The notes beneath the pieces are model-generated. The model did not search any database. It saw nothing but the letters and a program-made list of their open reading frames with translations, and was not told where the DNA came from. The position numbers were made by a program, and so were the translations under genes. DNA of 64,000 bases from Hwanghaeella grinnelliae (GTDB lineage: Bacteria; Pseudomonadota; Alphaproteobacteria; UBA8366; Aestuariispiraceae). Below are positions 1 through 9,714 of the stretch, one piece after another. The stretch spans positions 186,001-250,000 of the forward strand of contig NZ_SADE01000001.1 in the NCBI RefSeq assembly GCF_004005845.1, written 5' to 3'. Positions within the stretch are counted from its first letter, which is position 1, and each line of letters begins with the position of its first letter.

Positions 1-1
1 C

Positions 2-1225
2 GATCTGGCGGAACGTCTGGACGGCATCGGTTTCACGGTCCGGGGTGCCCGAGCGGAAACACCGCGCGCAGCTGTCGCGCTTGCCCGGTTCGGAGATGGA
101 GCGGCGGCCGGCGGTATCCTGCGGGAACGCCTTGCGCCTTTGCCGGTTGAGGCTTTGGGGGCTTCGGTTGAGGCGGCGGCCGGACTGCATCGGGTCGGTC
201 TGCACAAGATCGGCGACCTTTATGCCCTGCCTCGGTCCAGTTTGGCGACGCGTTTCGGGCTCGATCTGGTCACCCGGCTCGACCGCGCCTTGGGGGATCT
301 GCCTGACGCGATCTCCCCCAAGCCGCATGCCGCCCCCTATCGCGTACGCCTTTCCTTTCCCGAACCGATCGGCACGCCGGAGGATATCGCCCGCGGCCTC
401 CACCGATTGCTGACCCGGATGACGGCCCGGTTGGAGAGGGGACAGCGTGGATGCCGCCGCCTGACGCTTTCCATCTATCGCGCGGACGGGGACGTGCGCA
501 GCCTGACGGTCGGCGTCGCGCGGGCGGCGCGCGACCCGCATCACCTGGCGCGCCTCTTCGCCGAACGCCTGGCGTCCCTCGACCCCGGCTTCGGGATCGA
601 CAGCATGGTCCTTGCCGCGCCAGTGGTGGAAGACATGAAGGCCGAGCAACGGGAGTCTCGCCTAAACGGTGCTTCCGAAGGGAATGGAAGGACTCGGACA
701 GGGCGGGAAGGGGACCCGGAATTTTATCGGTTGTTGGACCGGCTCGCCGCGCGGCTGGGCGGCGGCCGGCTGTTGCGGATTGATCCCTTGCGCAGTCACC
801 TGCCGGAACGCGCTGGGCGTTTCGTTTCCGTCTTTCAATCTACTAACGCTGAACCAACTCACGCGGGGGGCACTGGCGCTGGGGGCGGCGACCCGGAAGC
901 GCCACCTTGGCCGGCGGAGCTGCCCGTCCGGCCATCCTTCCTGTTGACCATGCCGGAACCGGTGGAGGCGGAAGACAGTCGACCGGAAGGCGAAGGTGAA
1001 CCAACGCGGTTTTCCTGGCGCGGGCGCTGGCATGAGGTCGACCGTGTGATGGGACCGGAACGCCTGTCGCCCGAATGGTGGCGGCCAAACGATGAAGCAC
1101 GCTTGCGCGACTATTACCGCGTTGAAAGCCGGACCGGTCAGCGGTTCTGGATGTATCGCAATCCGCTCCAGAGAAATGCGAATACGGCAACTGGGGATTG
1201 GTTCATGCATGGGCTGTTCGGGTAA
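2..1225 (+). CDS. imuB: ImuB-like Y-family DNA polymerase, C-terminal part (5' end outside window)
   Basis: The open frame enters from the left edge and ends with TAA at 1223-1225. What remains is the fingers/little-finger-like and C-terminal region. It ends in the family-typical stretch RYYRVESRTGQRFWMYR, about 30 residues from the end, preceded by a Pro/Gly/Glu-rich linker. In characterised systems ImuB is a catalytically inactive Y-family protein that joins the beta clamp to DnaE2 for translesion synthesis after DNA damage. dnaE2 starts 5 bases after its stop, the usual imuA-imuB-dnaE2 order. imuA and the expected LexA-controlled promoter lie off the left edge. The active-site region cannot be judged here. 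Confidence 0.88.
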   Translation, partial: DLAERLDGIGFTVRGARAETPRAAVALARFGDGAAAGGILRERLAPLPVEALGASVEAAAGLHRVGLHKIGDLYALPRSSLATRFGLDLVTRLDRALGDLPDAISPKPHAAPYRVRLSFPEPIGTPEDIARGLHRLLTRMTARLERGQRGCRRLTLSIYRADGDVRSLTVGVARAARDPHHLARLFAERLASLDPGFGIDSMVLAAPVVEDMKAEQRESRLNGASEGNGRTRTGREGDPEFYRLLDRLAARLGGGRLLRIDPLRSHLPERAGRFVSVFQSTNAEPTHAGGTGAGGGDPEAPPWPAELPVRPSFLLTMPEPVEAEDSRPEGEGEPTRFSWRGRWHEVDRVMGPERLSPEWWRPNDEARLRDYYRVESRTGQRFWMYRNPLQRNANTATGDWFMHGLFG

Positions 1226-1230
1226 AGCCG

Positions 1231-4200
1231 ATGAGTAATGATCCCGTCTATGCGGAACTGCAATGTCTGAGCAACTTCTCTTTCCTGGAAGGGGCGAGCC
1301 ATCCGGACGAGTTGGTCGTCCAAGCCGCCGCCTTGGGGCTTGCCGCCATTGGTGTTGCCGACCGCAACAGTCTGGCGGGGGTAGTGCGGGCGCATACGGC
1401 GGCGAAGCGCCACGGCATCAAACTGTTGGTAGGCGCGCGGCTTGACTTGGCCGATGGGTTGCCGGTGATCGCCTACCCGATAGACAAACCCGCCTATGCG
1501 CGGTTGAGCCGCCTGATCACGCTCGGTCGGCGCCGCGCGGAAAAGGGACTCTGTCTGCTCTACAAAGAAGACCTTCTCGAATACGGCACGGGCATGGTGC
1601 TGATTCTTCTCCCCTCCGCGCAGGACGATGATGAAATGGCGGCGGAAATCGCATGCTATCGGGATGCGTTCCCGGATGCCGTCTATCTGGCCGCCAGCAA
1701 CGGCCTGGCTGGCGACGATAGGGGGCGGATCGCGGCTCTTGCGGCGTTGGCATTGGAAACGGGCGTGCCCCTTGTCGCGACCAACGACGTCTTGATGCAT
1801 GCGCCCGCGCGCCGGCCGCTTGCCGATGTGCTGACCTGCATCCGCGAAAAATGCGTGATCGACGATGCCGGCTGGCGCACCCAGCGTAACGCGGAACGCC
1901 ATCTGAAATCGCCGGAAAATATGGCTGAGCTATTCGCCGGGTATGAGGAGGCTTTGGCTGCAACGCTGGCGATTGCGGCGCGATGCCGCTTCTCCCTCGA
2001 CGAATTGGCCTATGCCTATCCCGACGAGGTGTTGGAGCCGGGTTTGAGTGCCCAGGACTCCCTGGAAAAGCTGACATGGCTGGGGGCGAAACAACGCTAT
2101 CCGGGCGGCATGCCGGCCAAAGTCCGGCAGCAGGTGGAATACGAGTTGAAGCTCATCGGCGAACTCGACTACGCCGCCTATTTTCTCACCGTCTACGACA
2201 TGGTGCGCTTTGCCCGAACCCAGGACATCCTGTGCCAGGGGCGCGGGTCGGCGGCCAATTCGGCGGTCTGCTATTGCCTGGGTGTCACCGCGGTGGATCC
2301 TGCCCGGCTGGACCTGCTGTTCGAACGCTTCGTTTCCGCCGAGCGGGGGGAGCCGCCCGATATCGATATCGATTTCGAACATGAACGCCGGGAAGAGGTG
2401 ATCCAGTACATCTATGCCAAATACGGCCGTCACCGGGCCGGGCTGGCAGCGACGGTAATCTGTTATCGCGCGCGTGGGGCGGTGCGTGAGGTCGGCAAGG
2501 CGATGGGGCTCAGCGAGGATACGGTAGCCCTTCTGGCGTCGCGCATCTGGGGCTGGTCGACCGATGACATCGCCGACGAGCATCTGGTTGAGGTTGGACT
2601 GGACCCGCGTGACATACGCCTGCGCCAGACCATCGCGCTGGTCAGCGAGATCATCGGTTTTCCCCGGCATCTGTCTCAGCATGTCGGCGGTTTCGTGATC
2701 ACCCGCGGCCGGCTGGATGAGCTGTGCCCGATAGAGAATGCGGCGATGGCCGACCGGACCGTCGTCGAATGGGATAAGGACGACCTGGATGCGCTGGGCA
2801 TTCTGAAGGTGGATGTGCTGGCGCTCGGCATGCTGACCTGCCTGCGCAAGGCTTTCCAACTGCTGCGTAACCACTATGGCCGCACATACGATCTGGCGAG
2901 CGTGCCGCCGGCGGACAAAGCGACTTATGACATGTTGTGCCGGGCGGATTCTTTGGGTGTCTTCCAGGTCGAAAGTCGGGCGCAGATGGCCTTCCTGCCG
3001 CGCATGAAGCCGCGCGATTTCTATGACTTGGTGATTGAAGTGGCGATCGTTCGGCCCGGCCCGATCCAGGGCGATATGGTACATCCCTATCTGCGCCGCC
3101 GAAATGGGGAGGAGACGGTTTCCTTCCCTTCCCAGGAATTGCAGGACGTGTTGGGCAAGACATTGGGTGTGCCGCTGTTCCAGGAACAAGCGATGAAGAT
3201 TGCGATCGTTGCTGCGGGTTTCGAACCGTGGGAAGCGGACCAATTACGCCGTGCCATGGCGACATTCCGCAAGACCGGGAAAATTCATGAATTCAATGAG
3301 AAGATGGTGGAAGGAATGGTCGCGCGCGGATACGAGCGGGACTTCGCCGAACGCTGTTTCCGGCAGATAGAAGGTTTCGGGGAATACGGATTTCCGGAAT
3401 CCCATGCGGCTAGCTTCGCCTTGTTGGTCTATGTCTCCGCCTGGATCAAATGCCACTATCCGGCGGTCTTCGGCACTGCATTGTTGAACAGTCAGCCGAT
3501 GGGGTTCTACGCCCCGGCACAGATTGTCCGCGATGCGGTGGAACATGGCGTGGAGATTCGGCCAATCGATGTGAACCACTCCAATTGGGAACATGTGATG
3601 GAGGCTGCGCCCGAATATCAATCCAAGGGCGGTTATGCCATCCGCCTCGGCTTTCGGCAGATCAAGGGACTGTCGCAGGAAGACGGCGATTGGATCGTGG
3701 CGGCGCGCGGTAACGGTTATGCCCGGCCGATGGATCTATGGCGGCGGGCGGGGCTGAAGAAGCGGGCCTTGCAGGCGCTTGCCCGGGCGGATGCCTTCGG
3801 CTCGTTGGGGTTGAGCCGCCGACAGGCGCTCTGGTCGGTGCAGGCGGTCGGCGGTGACAAGCCTCTGCCGCTGTTCGAGGCGATGGGCGAGGAAGAGCGC
3901 GGCGAGGAACCGGACGCCCCCCTGCCGGAACCCACATTGGGCGAGGAAGTGGTGCAGGATTATTCCCATCTGCGCCTGTCCCTGAAGGCGCATCCCTGTG
4001 CTCTGCTGCGCCCGGCTCTTGCGGGAGAGACATTGGCGGAGGAATTGCTGACCCTGCCCAACGGCGCCAAGGTCACGGTTTCCGGTCTGGTCCTCGTTCG
4101 GCAGCGTCCGGGCAGCGCCCGTGGTGTCGTCTTCTCTACCTTGGAGGATGAGACGGGATGGTCGAACATCGTCATCTGGGAAGATATGTTTAAAAAGTTT

Positions 4201-4593
4201 CGGCGGGAAATCCTGTCCGCCCGGCTGATGCGCGTGACGGGGGAGTTGCAGCGGCAGGGCATCGTCGCCCATGTCATTTCAAAAAAAATTGAAGACGTCT
4301 CCTACTTGCTGGATGAGCTTGCCATTGGGGCGACCGGCGATCCGTCAGCGACTTTTGCCGATGTTTCCGCGCCGACGGATGAAGTGAAGCGGCCGGTTTA
4401 TTCCCCAGCTTCCAGGCCCGGCAAGGCCCCGGAAACCGAGGTTATTTCGCCCGATCCTCACCGTGGCGCAGGATATCGGCCGATGAAAGCGATGCCACAA
4501 CAACCTGCGGCAGCCCAGGTGACCCCCACCCCCCGGCCACGACATCCGCGCGATCAGGCCAAGGTGTTGTTCCCAAGCCGGGACTTTCACTAA
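1231..4593 (+). CDS. dnaE2: error-prone DNA polymerase DnaE2
   Basis: A C-family polymerase of about 1120 residues, normal for DnaE2. It starts with a PHP-type domain (YAELQCLSNFSFLEGAS). The polymerase core follows with RGSAANS near residue 338 and the aspartate motif PDIDIDFEHERR near 376. A C-terminal OB-fold-like part starts around residue 945 (KVTVSGLVLVRQRPGS). I chose ATG 1231 over an upstream TTG at 1198 because homologues begin close to this point and 1231 follows the imuB stop at 1225. DnaE2 performs SOS mutagenic translesion synthesis with ImuA and ImuB. The last 70 residues or so are Pro/Ala-rich and poorly conserved. No terminator is visible after the gene. Confidence 0.95.
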   Translation: MSNDPVYAELQCLSNFSFLEGASHPDELVVQAAALGLAAIGVADRNSLAGVVRAHTAAKRHGIKLLVGARLDLADGLPVIAYPIDKPAYARLSRLITLGRRRAEKGLCLLYKEDLLEYGTGMVLILLPSAQDDDEMAAEIACYRDAFPDAVYLAASNGLAGDDRGRIAALAALALETGVPLVATNDVLMHAPARRPLADVLTCIREKCVIDDAGWRTQRNAERHLKSPENMAELFAGYEEALAATLAIAARCRFSLDELAYAYPDEVLEPGLSAQDSLEKLTWLGAKQRYPGGMPAKVRQQVEYELKLIGELDYAAYFLTVYDMVRFARTQDILCQGRGSAANSAVCYCLGVTAVDPARLDLLFERFVSAERGEPPDIDIDFEHERREEVIQYIYAKYGRHRAGLAATVICYRARGAVREVGKAMGLSEDTVALLASRIWGWSTDDIADEHLVEVGLDPRDIRLRQTIALVSEIIGFPRHLSQHVGGFVITRGRLDELCPIENAAMADRTVVEWDKDDLDALGILKVDVLALGMLTCLRKAFQLLRNHYGRTYDLASVPPADKATYDMLCRADSLGVFQVESRAQMAFLPRMKPRDFYDLVIEVAIVRPGPIQGDMVHPYLRRRNGEETVSFPSQELQDVLGKTLGVPLFQEQAMKIAIVAAGFEPWEADQLRRAMATFRKTGKIHEFNEKMVEGMVARGYERDFAERCFRQIEGFGEYGFPESHAASFALLVYVSAWIKCHYPAVFGTALLNSQPMGFYAPAQIVRDAVEHGVEIRPIDVNHSNWEHVMEAAPEYQSKGGYAIRLGFRQIKGLSQEDGDWIVAARGNGYARPMDLWRRAGLKKRALQALARADAFGSLGLSRRQALWSVQAVGGDKPLPLFEAMGEEERGEEPDAPLPEPTLGEEVVQDYSHLRLSLKAHPCALLRPALAGETLAEELLTLPNGAKVTVSGLVLVRQRPGSARGVVFSTLEDETGWSNIVIWEDMFKKFRREILSARLMRVTGELQRQGIVAHVISKKIEDVSYLLDELAIGATGDPSATFADVSAPTDEVKRPVYSPASRPGKAPETEVISPDPHRGAGYRPMKAMPQQPAAAQVTPTPRPRHPRDQAKVLFPSRDFH

Positions 4594-4670
4594 CCGCGCC
4601 CCATATTACGTCACCTCAGCCGGTTTCGGCACAGTCACACCAAACGGCAACAGTCAGCCGGAGTAGAGCA

Positions 4671-5216
4671 ATGTCCCTGGTGCGCCCCAATCTGGATACT
4701 CTTATCCTTGAAACCCCGCGCACGCGCATGCGCCCGCACCGCGCGGAAGACTACGACAAAATTCACGCCCTGTGGTCCGACCCGGCGGTGACCAAGTATA
4801 TCGGCGGGCAACCACTGACCCAGGAAGAAACCTGGTTCCGATTTCTGCGTGGATTGGGGCATTGGCACGCTTTTTCCTGCGGTTTCTGGCTGGTCGAAGA
4901 CCGTCAGACGGGCGAGTTGCTGGGTGAAGTCGGGTTCGCCGATTTCAAGCGTGCGATTGAGCCTTCCCATTCCGGGAAGCCGGAAATGGGCTGGGTTCTC
5001 AGCGGGAAAGTACATGGTCAAGGTTATGCCAGTGAAACGGTGACGGCCGCCCTGGATTGGGGAAAGCGCAACCTGACGGCCGACCGAACATTTTGCATTA
5101 TCGACGCCAAGAACACGGAGTCTATCCGGGTAGCGGACCGCTTCGGCTTTCGGGAAACAGCCCGGACCACCTACAAGGAGAAGCCGATAATTACTTATGA
5201 GCGAAGCTTTTCCTGA
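4671..5216 (+). CDS. GNAT family N-acetyltransferase (RimJ/RimL type)
   Basis: This 181-residue protein begins TLILETPRTRMRPHRAEDYD, the usual opening of RimJ/RimL-like acetyltransferases. GWVLSGKVHGQGYASET (from about residue 107) corresponds to the acetyl-CoA binding motif A (Q/RxxGxA). It is followed by NTESIRVADRFGF, the C-terminal GNAT motif. It probably transfers acetyl from acetyl-CoA to an amine, but the acceptor is unknown. CCGGAGTAGAGCA precedes the ATG as a plausible ribosome binding site. The gene stands alone between dnaE2 and an unrelated gene. Confidence 0.85.
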   Translation: MSLVRPNLDTLILETPRTRMRPHRAEDYDKIHALWSDPAVTKYIGGQPLTQEETWFRFLRGLGHWHAFSCGFWLVEDRQTGELLGEVGFADFKRAIEPSHSGKPEMGWVLSGKVHGQGYASETVTAALDWGKRNLTADRTFCIIDAKNTESIRVADRFGFRETARTTYKEKPIITYERSFS

Positions 5217-5256
5217 CGGATCGCGGTAAAGCGCGTAGACTGCCGCATATGAAAAG

Positions 5257-6468
5257 ATGGCATTCCAATCCTATCCATACGCGGCATCCGTCATGAGTAC
5301 GGATCTCCCTTCCGCCCTGGAGGAGCTTCGGACCAATCCCCAGGACCCATCGGCCTGGAAAAGCATGGGTTTGATGATCATTGCACAAGGAACGCCCGAT
5401 CAACTCTCACTTTTCGAACACCGGCAGAAATTGGCGGGGGACGCCGTCCCTATGCTGTTCCAGGCTTTGTTCAACGACGAATTCATCCAAAACCCACCGC
5501 TGCGCCAACGCCTGATACAATTTGCGGATCACGCTACGTGGGATAGTCCGTTGGGTGTGGTTGTGCGGTTCTTCGCGGCCTGTGCCAGACTTTATGAAAG
5601 TGACGGGGACGGTCCAGAAAACTTCCGAGAGGTCGGTGATGCAATCGCACGAAATTTGCAGCACTTCGCGGCCGTGCCGCATCTGGTTCGGGCACCGCAG
5701 TTTTCGCGTTTGATTACATCGCACGGGGAAACTCGAATGCTTTGGTCGGATTGGGGAGCGTTGCCGCCACAGGAAATCATTTGGCAGGACGAATTGGTGC
5801 CGGCCCCTGGAGCGGAACCGCTGATCTTCGCGGCCTGTGACGGTGGTTATCTTGACCGGTTCGGCGCGCGGTTCCTGCAAGTCGTGACCGGCCTGGGGCC
5901 GGTGCATATTCATGTCGTAAATCCACGGCCCGGTCAGTTGACTGAATTCCAGGCCAAGGCCGGTTCGGCGGTTTTCCTGTCGCAAGAAACCGTATCCGAC
6001 AACCGGCGCAACAGTCAGTACTATGCATGCGCCCGGTTCTTCGCCGCGAATGCGATGATGCAGCGATACAGGCGTGATGTGTTGATGCTGGATATCGATC
6101 TCGAGGGACTGGCGAACCTGGACGTCATATTCGAAAGGACCTCCAAGGCTGATATCGCCTATTTCGGGATGCCGACCTTGATGCCCTGGTTGCGGCATCA
6201 CGCGGCGTTCATTCACCTGAAATGCCGGTTGGACGTCAGCACATTCCTTGAACGCTTTGCCAATCTGCTTTCACACCAATTGCCTGACTCGGTTTGGTAT
6301 GTGGACCAGCTGTGCTTGGCTTCCGTCGTCGCGGCTTATTCCGACATAAGGGATGGTTTGGTTATCGATCCCTTGGAACAAGCCGATGGTTTTCCCTTTG
6401 CCCATTTCGTCACGCCGGCGGGTGACGATGCGGAAAAGGAAAAGCTGCGCCGGGACGTCTCCGTCTAG
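5257..6468 (+). CDS. uncharacterised protein, possible glycosyltransferase-like fold
   Basis: I do not recognise a named family for this protein of about 400 residues. The first 45 residues (LEELRTNPQDPSAWKSMGLM) resemble a single TPR-like helix pair. The second half has features of a nucleotide-sugar transferase fold: a strand ending LMLDIDLEG with a DxD-like pair at about residues 279-281, preceded by a Tyr/Arg-rich helix, and followed by PDSVWYVDQLCL, recalling the region after the metal site in GT-A enzymes. There is no signal peptide or membrane segment. A second in-frame ATG at 5293 (MSTDLP) is an equally possible start, and neither has a clear Shine-Dalgarno. The sugar-transferase reading is inference only. 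Confidence 0.6.
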   Translation: MAFQSYPYAASVMSTDLPSALEELRTNPQDPSAWKSMGLMIIAQGTPDQLSLFEHRQKLAGDAVPMLFQALFNDEFIQNPPLRQRLIQFADHATWDSPLGVVVRFFAACARLYESDGDGPENFREVGDAIARNLQHFAAVPHLVRAPQFSRLITSHGETRMLWSDWGALPPQEIIWQDELVPAPGAEPLIFAACDGGYLDRFGARFLQVVTGLGPVHIHVVNPRPGQLTEFQAKAGSAVFLSQETVSDNRRNSQYYACARFFAANAMMQRYRRDVLMLDIDLEGLANLDVIFERTSKADIAYFGMPTLMPWLRHHAAFIHLKCRLDVSTFLERFANLLSHQLPDSVWYVDQLCLASVVAAYSDIRDGLVIDPLEQADGFPFAHFVTPAGDDAEKEKLRRDVSV

Positions 6469-6469
6469 T

Positions 6470-7045
6470 TTAAATATCCGATGAGGCCGGTTTCACTGCT
6501 GGCCCGGCCACACGCGCGGGATTTCCGAACGCGACCACGCCATCGGGAATGTCGCGGCTGACCAAGGACCCGGAGCCGACAATGGCGTCCGCCCCGATTG
6601 TGATACCGGGCAGGACCGTTACATTCGCGCCGATCCAGGCCCGGGCTCCGACGGTTATGGGTTTGCCCCACTCCATACCTGCAGCCCGGCGCTGCGGATC
6701 GCGATCGTGGTCGGTGCAGGCCAATACCGTCCCGGGGCCGATCATGGAGTCGTCACCCAATCTGATCGGGGCGGTATCGATCAACACACCATTGACGTTG
6801 ATAAAGGCATTCCGCCCCATATGGATGTTGAATCCGTAGAAGCACCGGAACGGCACCTCGATGAAAAAGTCGCCGGCTGCCGATCCGAACAAGTCTCGCA
6901 GGATGGCCGATGTCCCGTCAGCTTCCATGGGTTCCGACGTGTTGAAGGCGTTGCAGGCACGTCGGGCCGCGTCTCTCAATCGACTCAATTCCGGGTCGAA
7001 AAGGCAGTAAGCTTCACCGCGGCGCATCTTTTCAAGTTCGGTCAT
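6470..7045 (-). CDS. maltose/galactoside O-acetyltransferase-like (LacA/NodL family)
   Basis: The 191-residue product starts TELEKMRRGEAYCLFDPEL, the standard N-terminus of the LacA/Maa family. It continues into left-handed beta-helix hexapeptide repeats (IRLGDDSMIGPGTVLACTDH, ITVGARAWIGANVTV, ITIGADAIVGSGS). The catalytic His is likely in TDHDRD. It transfers acetyl from acetyl-CoA to a sugar hydroxyl as a trimer. The reading frame extends to an ATG at 7111, but the family start fits 7045. Neither start has an ideally spaced SD. The gene is divergent from the ThDP enzyme at 7149 and convergent with the unknown gene ending at 6468. Confidence 0.87.
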   Translation of the reverse strand: MTELEKMRRGEAYCLFDPELSRLRDAARRACNAFNTSEPMEADGTSAILRDLFGSAAGDFFIEVPFRCFYGFNIHMGRNAFINVNGVLIDTAPIRLGDDSMIGPGTVLACTDHDRDPQRRAAGMEWGKPITVGARAWIGANVTVLPGITIGADAIVGSGSLVSRDIPDGVVAFGNPARVAGPAVKPASSDI

Positions 7046-7148
7046 TGTCGGAGGGTCCCGCCCGTTTTCGCTGCCACCATCTCTTGACGGCGGCGGCGGA
7101 TAAGACAGCATAGTGCCATCGCCTCCCTATCAATATGGAATTCTCCGC

Positions 7149-8756
7149 ATGCCGAAAACCCTGGCTGATGTCCTGACAGATCAACTCGCCCAACTTGGCG
7201 TGCGCCGCATGTTTGGTGTGCCCGGGGGTGGCAGCAGTCTGGACCTGATCGATGCGGGGGCGCGGCACGGAATAGAGTTCATCCTCAGTCAGACTGAAAC
7301 GGCGGGCGCGATCATGGCAGCCGTCACCGGTGAGTTGACGGGAACGCCCGGTGTTGTCCTTACCGGTGTGGGGCCGGGTGCGGCCAGCGTTGTAAACGGT
7401 ACGGCTTATGCATCGCTGGAAAAATCGCCGCTAGTCGTTTTCACGGATCAGGTGGAGGGTACAAATGCAGGCGGTATCCATCAGAAATATGATCAGCAGG
7501 CACTCTTCGCACCGCTCGTCCGGTCCGGCGCCGCGCTGGACTCGGAAACCGGCCCCGGTGTCTTTGCCGGTTTGTTGATTGATGCGACGACACCGCCTTT
7601 CGGTCCGGTCCATGTGGATTTGTCCGCCGCCCAGGCGTCGAAGCCCGCCCATCTCCCAACTGTGAAAATTGGGGAAGGCACGACGGGTGATTTTTCGGTG
7701 ATTCCATCTGTCGCGAAGGATCAAATCAAGGCGAGCAGGAAGCCGGTTCTGTTGGTTGGTTTGGAAGCTCGGGCGGAACGAGTTGCAATCGCTGTTCACA
7801 GCACGGCGCAGCATCTTCGCTGCCCGGTGCTGACGACATATAAGGCAAAGGGTGTGGTCCCGGATGCCGATCCCGCAGTGATGGGGCATGTCACGGGCGG
7901 CACGGCCGAAGCGGCTGTTCTTCACGCGGCGGACCTGATCCTGGCTGTCGGCTTGGATCCGATTGAATTGATCAATCAGCCCTGGCCCTATCAGGCGCGT
8001 GTGATCGACATTTCCGAGGTGGCGCATGAGGCCGGCCCATTTCAACCCGCCGCGCAGCTGGTCGGCGATCCGGCGAGGATCCTTCCGGCCCTGTTGGAGG
8101 AAGAGGAGCAGAGTGGTTGGCAGGCATCCGAGCTGGCGGCTTTGAAATCCGCACAGCAAGCCCGTTTGATGCCGCCGGATATGGACTGGGACAGGCAGCC
8201 AAACGACCCGCGTCCTTTGATACATGCAATACAACAGGCCGCACCGGGCGCAACTCTGACCGTCGATTCCGGGGCGCATATGTTTCCAGCTATGGCGCTT
8301 TGGCAGGCGGATCGCCCGTTCAGTGTGTTGAAGTCGAACGGATTGTCGACCATGGGCTTCGCCGTTCCGGCGGGTATCGCCGCCGCGCTTCACGACCCGG
8401 GCAGACCGGTCGTGGCGATCACCGGGGATGGTGGTCTGTCCATGTGCTTGACGGAATTGGCGACGGCGGCGCGCCTGGGCGTCACTGTGATCACCGTCGT
8501 TCTCAACGATGCGGCGCTTTCCCTGATCGACATCAAGCAGCAGGCGCAGCAACGGCCGCCGCTTGGTGTCCGCTATCCAACAATCGACTACGCCGCCGCG
8601 GCCGAGGCGTTGGGTGTGAAAGGCTGTCGTGTCGAAGGGAATGACGCCGTTACCGCAGCCGTCGGCGATGCCATGGCGCGAGGCGGGCCATCGCTGATTG
8701 ACGTTAAGGTCGATCCATACGCTTATCCGGAAATTCTATCCGCGCTGCGCAAGTAA
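7149..8756 (+). CDS. thiamine diphosphate-dependent enzyme, acetolactate synthase-like
   Basis: This 535-residue protein has the three-domain IlvB-like ThDP fold. The N-terminal Pyr domain carries MFGVPGGGSS and the cofactor-activating Glu in SQTETAGAIMA. A central dehydrogenase-like domain follows. The C-terminal PP domain has the GDG...N motif (ITGDGGLSMCLTE...VVLNDA). It could be an acetolactate synthase-like, benzoylformate decarboxylase-like or sulfopyruvate-type enzyme; the sequence alone does not decide. ATG 7149 was preferred to GTG 7113 because family members start with KTLADVL or an equivalent. No small regulatory subunit (ilvH) is adjacent, which argues against a biosynthetic role. 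Two EamA exporters follow closely. Confidence 0.85.
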   Translation: MPKTLADVLTDQLAQLGVRRMFGVPGGGSSLDLIDAGARHGIEFILSQTETAGAIMAAVTGELTGTPGVVLTGVGPGAASVVNGTAYASLEKSPLVVFTDQVEGTNAGGIHQKYDQQALFAPLVRSGAALDSETGPGVFAGLLIDATTPPFGPVHVDLSAAQASKPAHLPTVKIGEGTTGDFSVIPSVAKDQIKASRKPVLLVGLEARAERVAIAVHSTAQHLRCPVLTTYKAKGVVPDADPAVMGHVTGGTAEAAVLHAADLILAVGLDPIELINQPWPYQARVIDISEVAHEAGPFQPAAQLVGDPARILPALLEEEEQSGWQASELAALKSAQQARLMPPDMDWDRQPNDPRPLIHAIQQAAPGATLTVDSGAHMFPAMALWQADRPFSVLKSNGLSTMGFAVPAGIAAALHDPGRPVVAITGDGGLSMCLTELATAARLGVTVITVVLNDAALSLIDIKQQAQQRPPLGVRYPTIDYAAAAEALGVKGCRVEGNDAVTAAVGDAMARGGPSLIDVKVDPYAYPEILSALRK

Positions 8757-8765
8757 GGGACCTTA

Positions 8766-9701
8766 ATGTCATTAACGGAACAAGTGCCGTCCCCGGCCGT
8801 AAAAGCCCTGGGGGAAACGAAACCCTTGCTCGGTGTTTCTCTTATCATCCTGGCTGTATTTTTCTTCGGCTGCCTGGAACTCTCAGCAAAGCTCGCCAGC
8901 GGATACATGCCGCCCGTTCAGGCAGTCTGGGCGCGTTACATGGTGCATCTGGTCATCATGATCGTATTCCTGGGGCCGGTCCTGGGGCGTAAACTCGTTC
9001 GGACCGAACGGCTGCCCCTCCAGATCACACGATCGGTCCTGTTGGCCTTGACCACCATGTGCCAATTCACCGGTTTGAAGTATCTGCAGATGGCGGAACT
9101 GACGGTTATCAATTTTGCCGCGCCTTTCATAGTGGCTGCGCTGGCGGGCGTGATGTTGGGCGAGAAACCGGGGGTGCATCGGTGGGCGTCGATCATTGTC
9201 GGTTTCATTGGTGTCCTGGTCGTTATTCGGCCCGGTATTGCCCAGGTACATTGGGCCTATTTCGTCGTCCTGTCCGGTACCGTGGGTATCGCCCTTTATT
9301 TGTTGACCACGCGAATGGTTTCCCAAGTCGACAGCGCGATAACCTCTTTATTTTTCACCGCACTGATCGGTGCCATCGTGATGTCCATTGCCCTACCATT
9401 TGTGTGGCAGACGCCGACGGAACCTGAAGGTTGGTTGCTGATGCTGGCCGTCGGCGTGTTCGGCGCCATCGGTCATTTCATTTTCATTCTTGGTACTAAG
9501 TTCGCCCAGGGCTCGCTGCTGGCGCCCTTCATGTATGTTCAGATCGTCTGGTCCGTGTTGTTCGGGTTCATTGTCTTCGGCGATTTACCGGATATCTACA
9601 CCTGGACCGGCGCAGCGGTAGTGATTGCCAGCGGCATTTATCTGGCTTGGCGTGAATATCTAGCTGCGCGGGGCAGACGAGCCGCGGCCAGGGCTGTTTA
9701 G
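8766..9701 (+). CDS. EamA/DMT family transporter
   Basis: A strongly hydrophobic 311-residue protein with the two-fold EamA repeat (first half AVFFFGCLELSAKLASGYMP, second half GHFIFILGTKFAQGSLLAPF). The family normally has ten membrane helices. It exports small metabolites such as amino acids, but the substrate here is unknown. It starts 9 bases after the ThDP enzyme stop behind AAGGGA, so the two are likely cotranscribed. A related transporter follows at 9715. The C-terminus is basic and cytoplasmic (RGRRAAARA). Confidence 0.9.
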   Translation: MSLTEQVPSPAVKALGETKPLLGVSLIILAVFFFGCLELSAKLASGYMPPVQAVWARYMVHLVIMIVFLGPVLGRKLVRTERLPLQITRSVLLALTTMCQFTGLKYLQMAELTVINFAAPFIVAALAGVMLGEKPGVHRWASIIVGFIGVLVVIRPGIAQVHWAYFVVLSGTVGIALYLLTTRMVSQVDSAITSLFFTALIGAIVMSIALPFVWQTPTEPEGWLLMLAVGVFGAIGHFIFILGTKFAQGSLLAPFMYVQIVWSVLFGFIVFGDLPDIYTWTGAAVVIASGIYLAWREYLAARGRRAAARAV

Positions 9702-9714
9702 GGCTGGATCCGTT

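Noticed and set aside
1930-3243. Long minus-strand open frame opposite dnaE2
   Set aside because: It lies wholly within dnaE2, which has clear polymerase motifs. Its translation is rich in His/Arg/Gln with no recognisable domain, as expected of an antisense shadow in GC-rich DNA.
7431-8552. Minus-strand open frame of 373 codons opposite the ThDP enzyme
   Set aside because: Antisense shadow with basic, Cys-scattered composition and no motif; the plus-strand gene has intact ThDP signatures.
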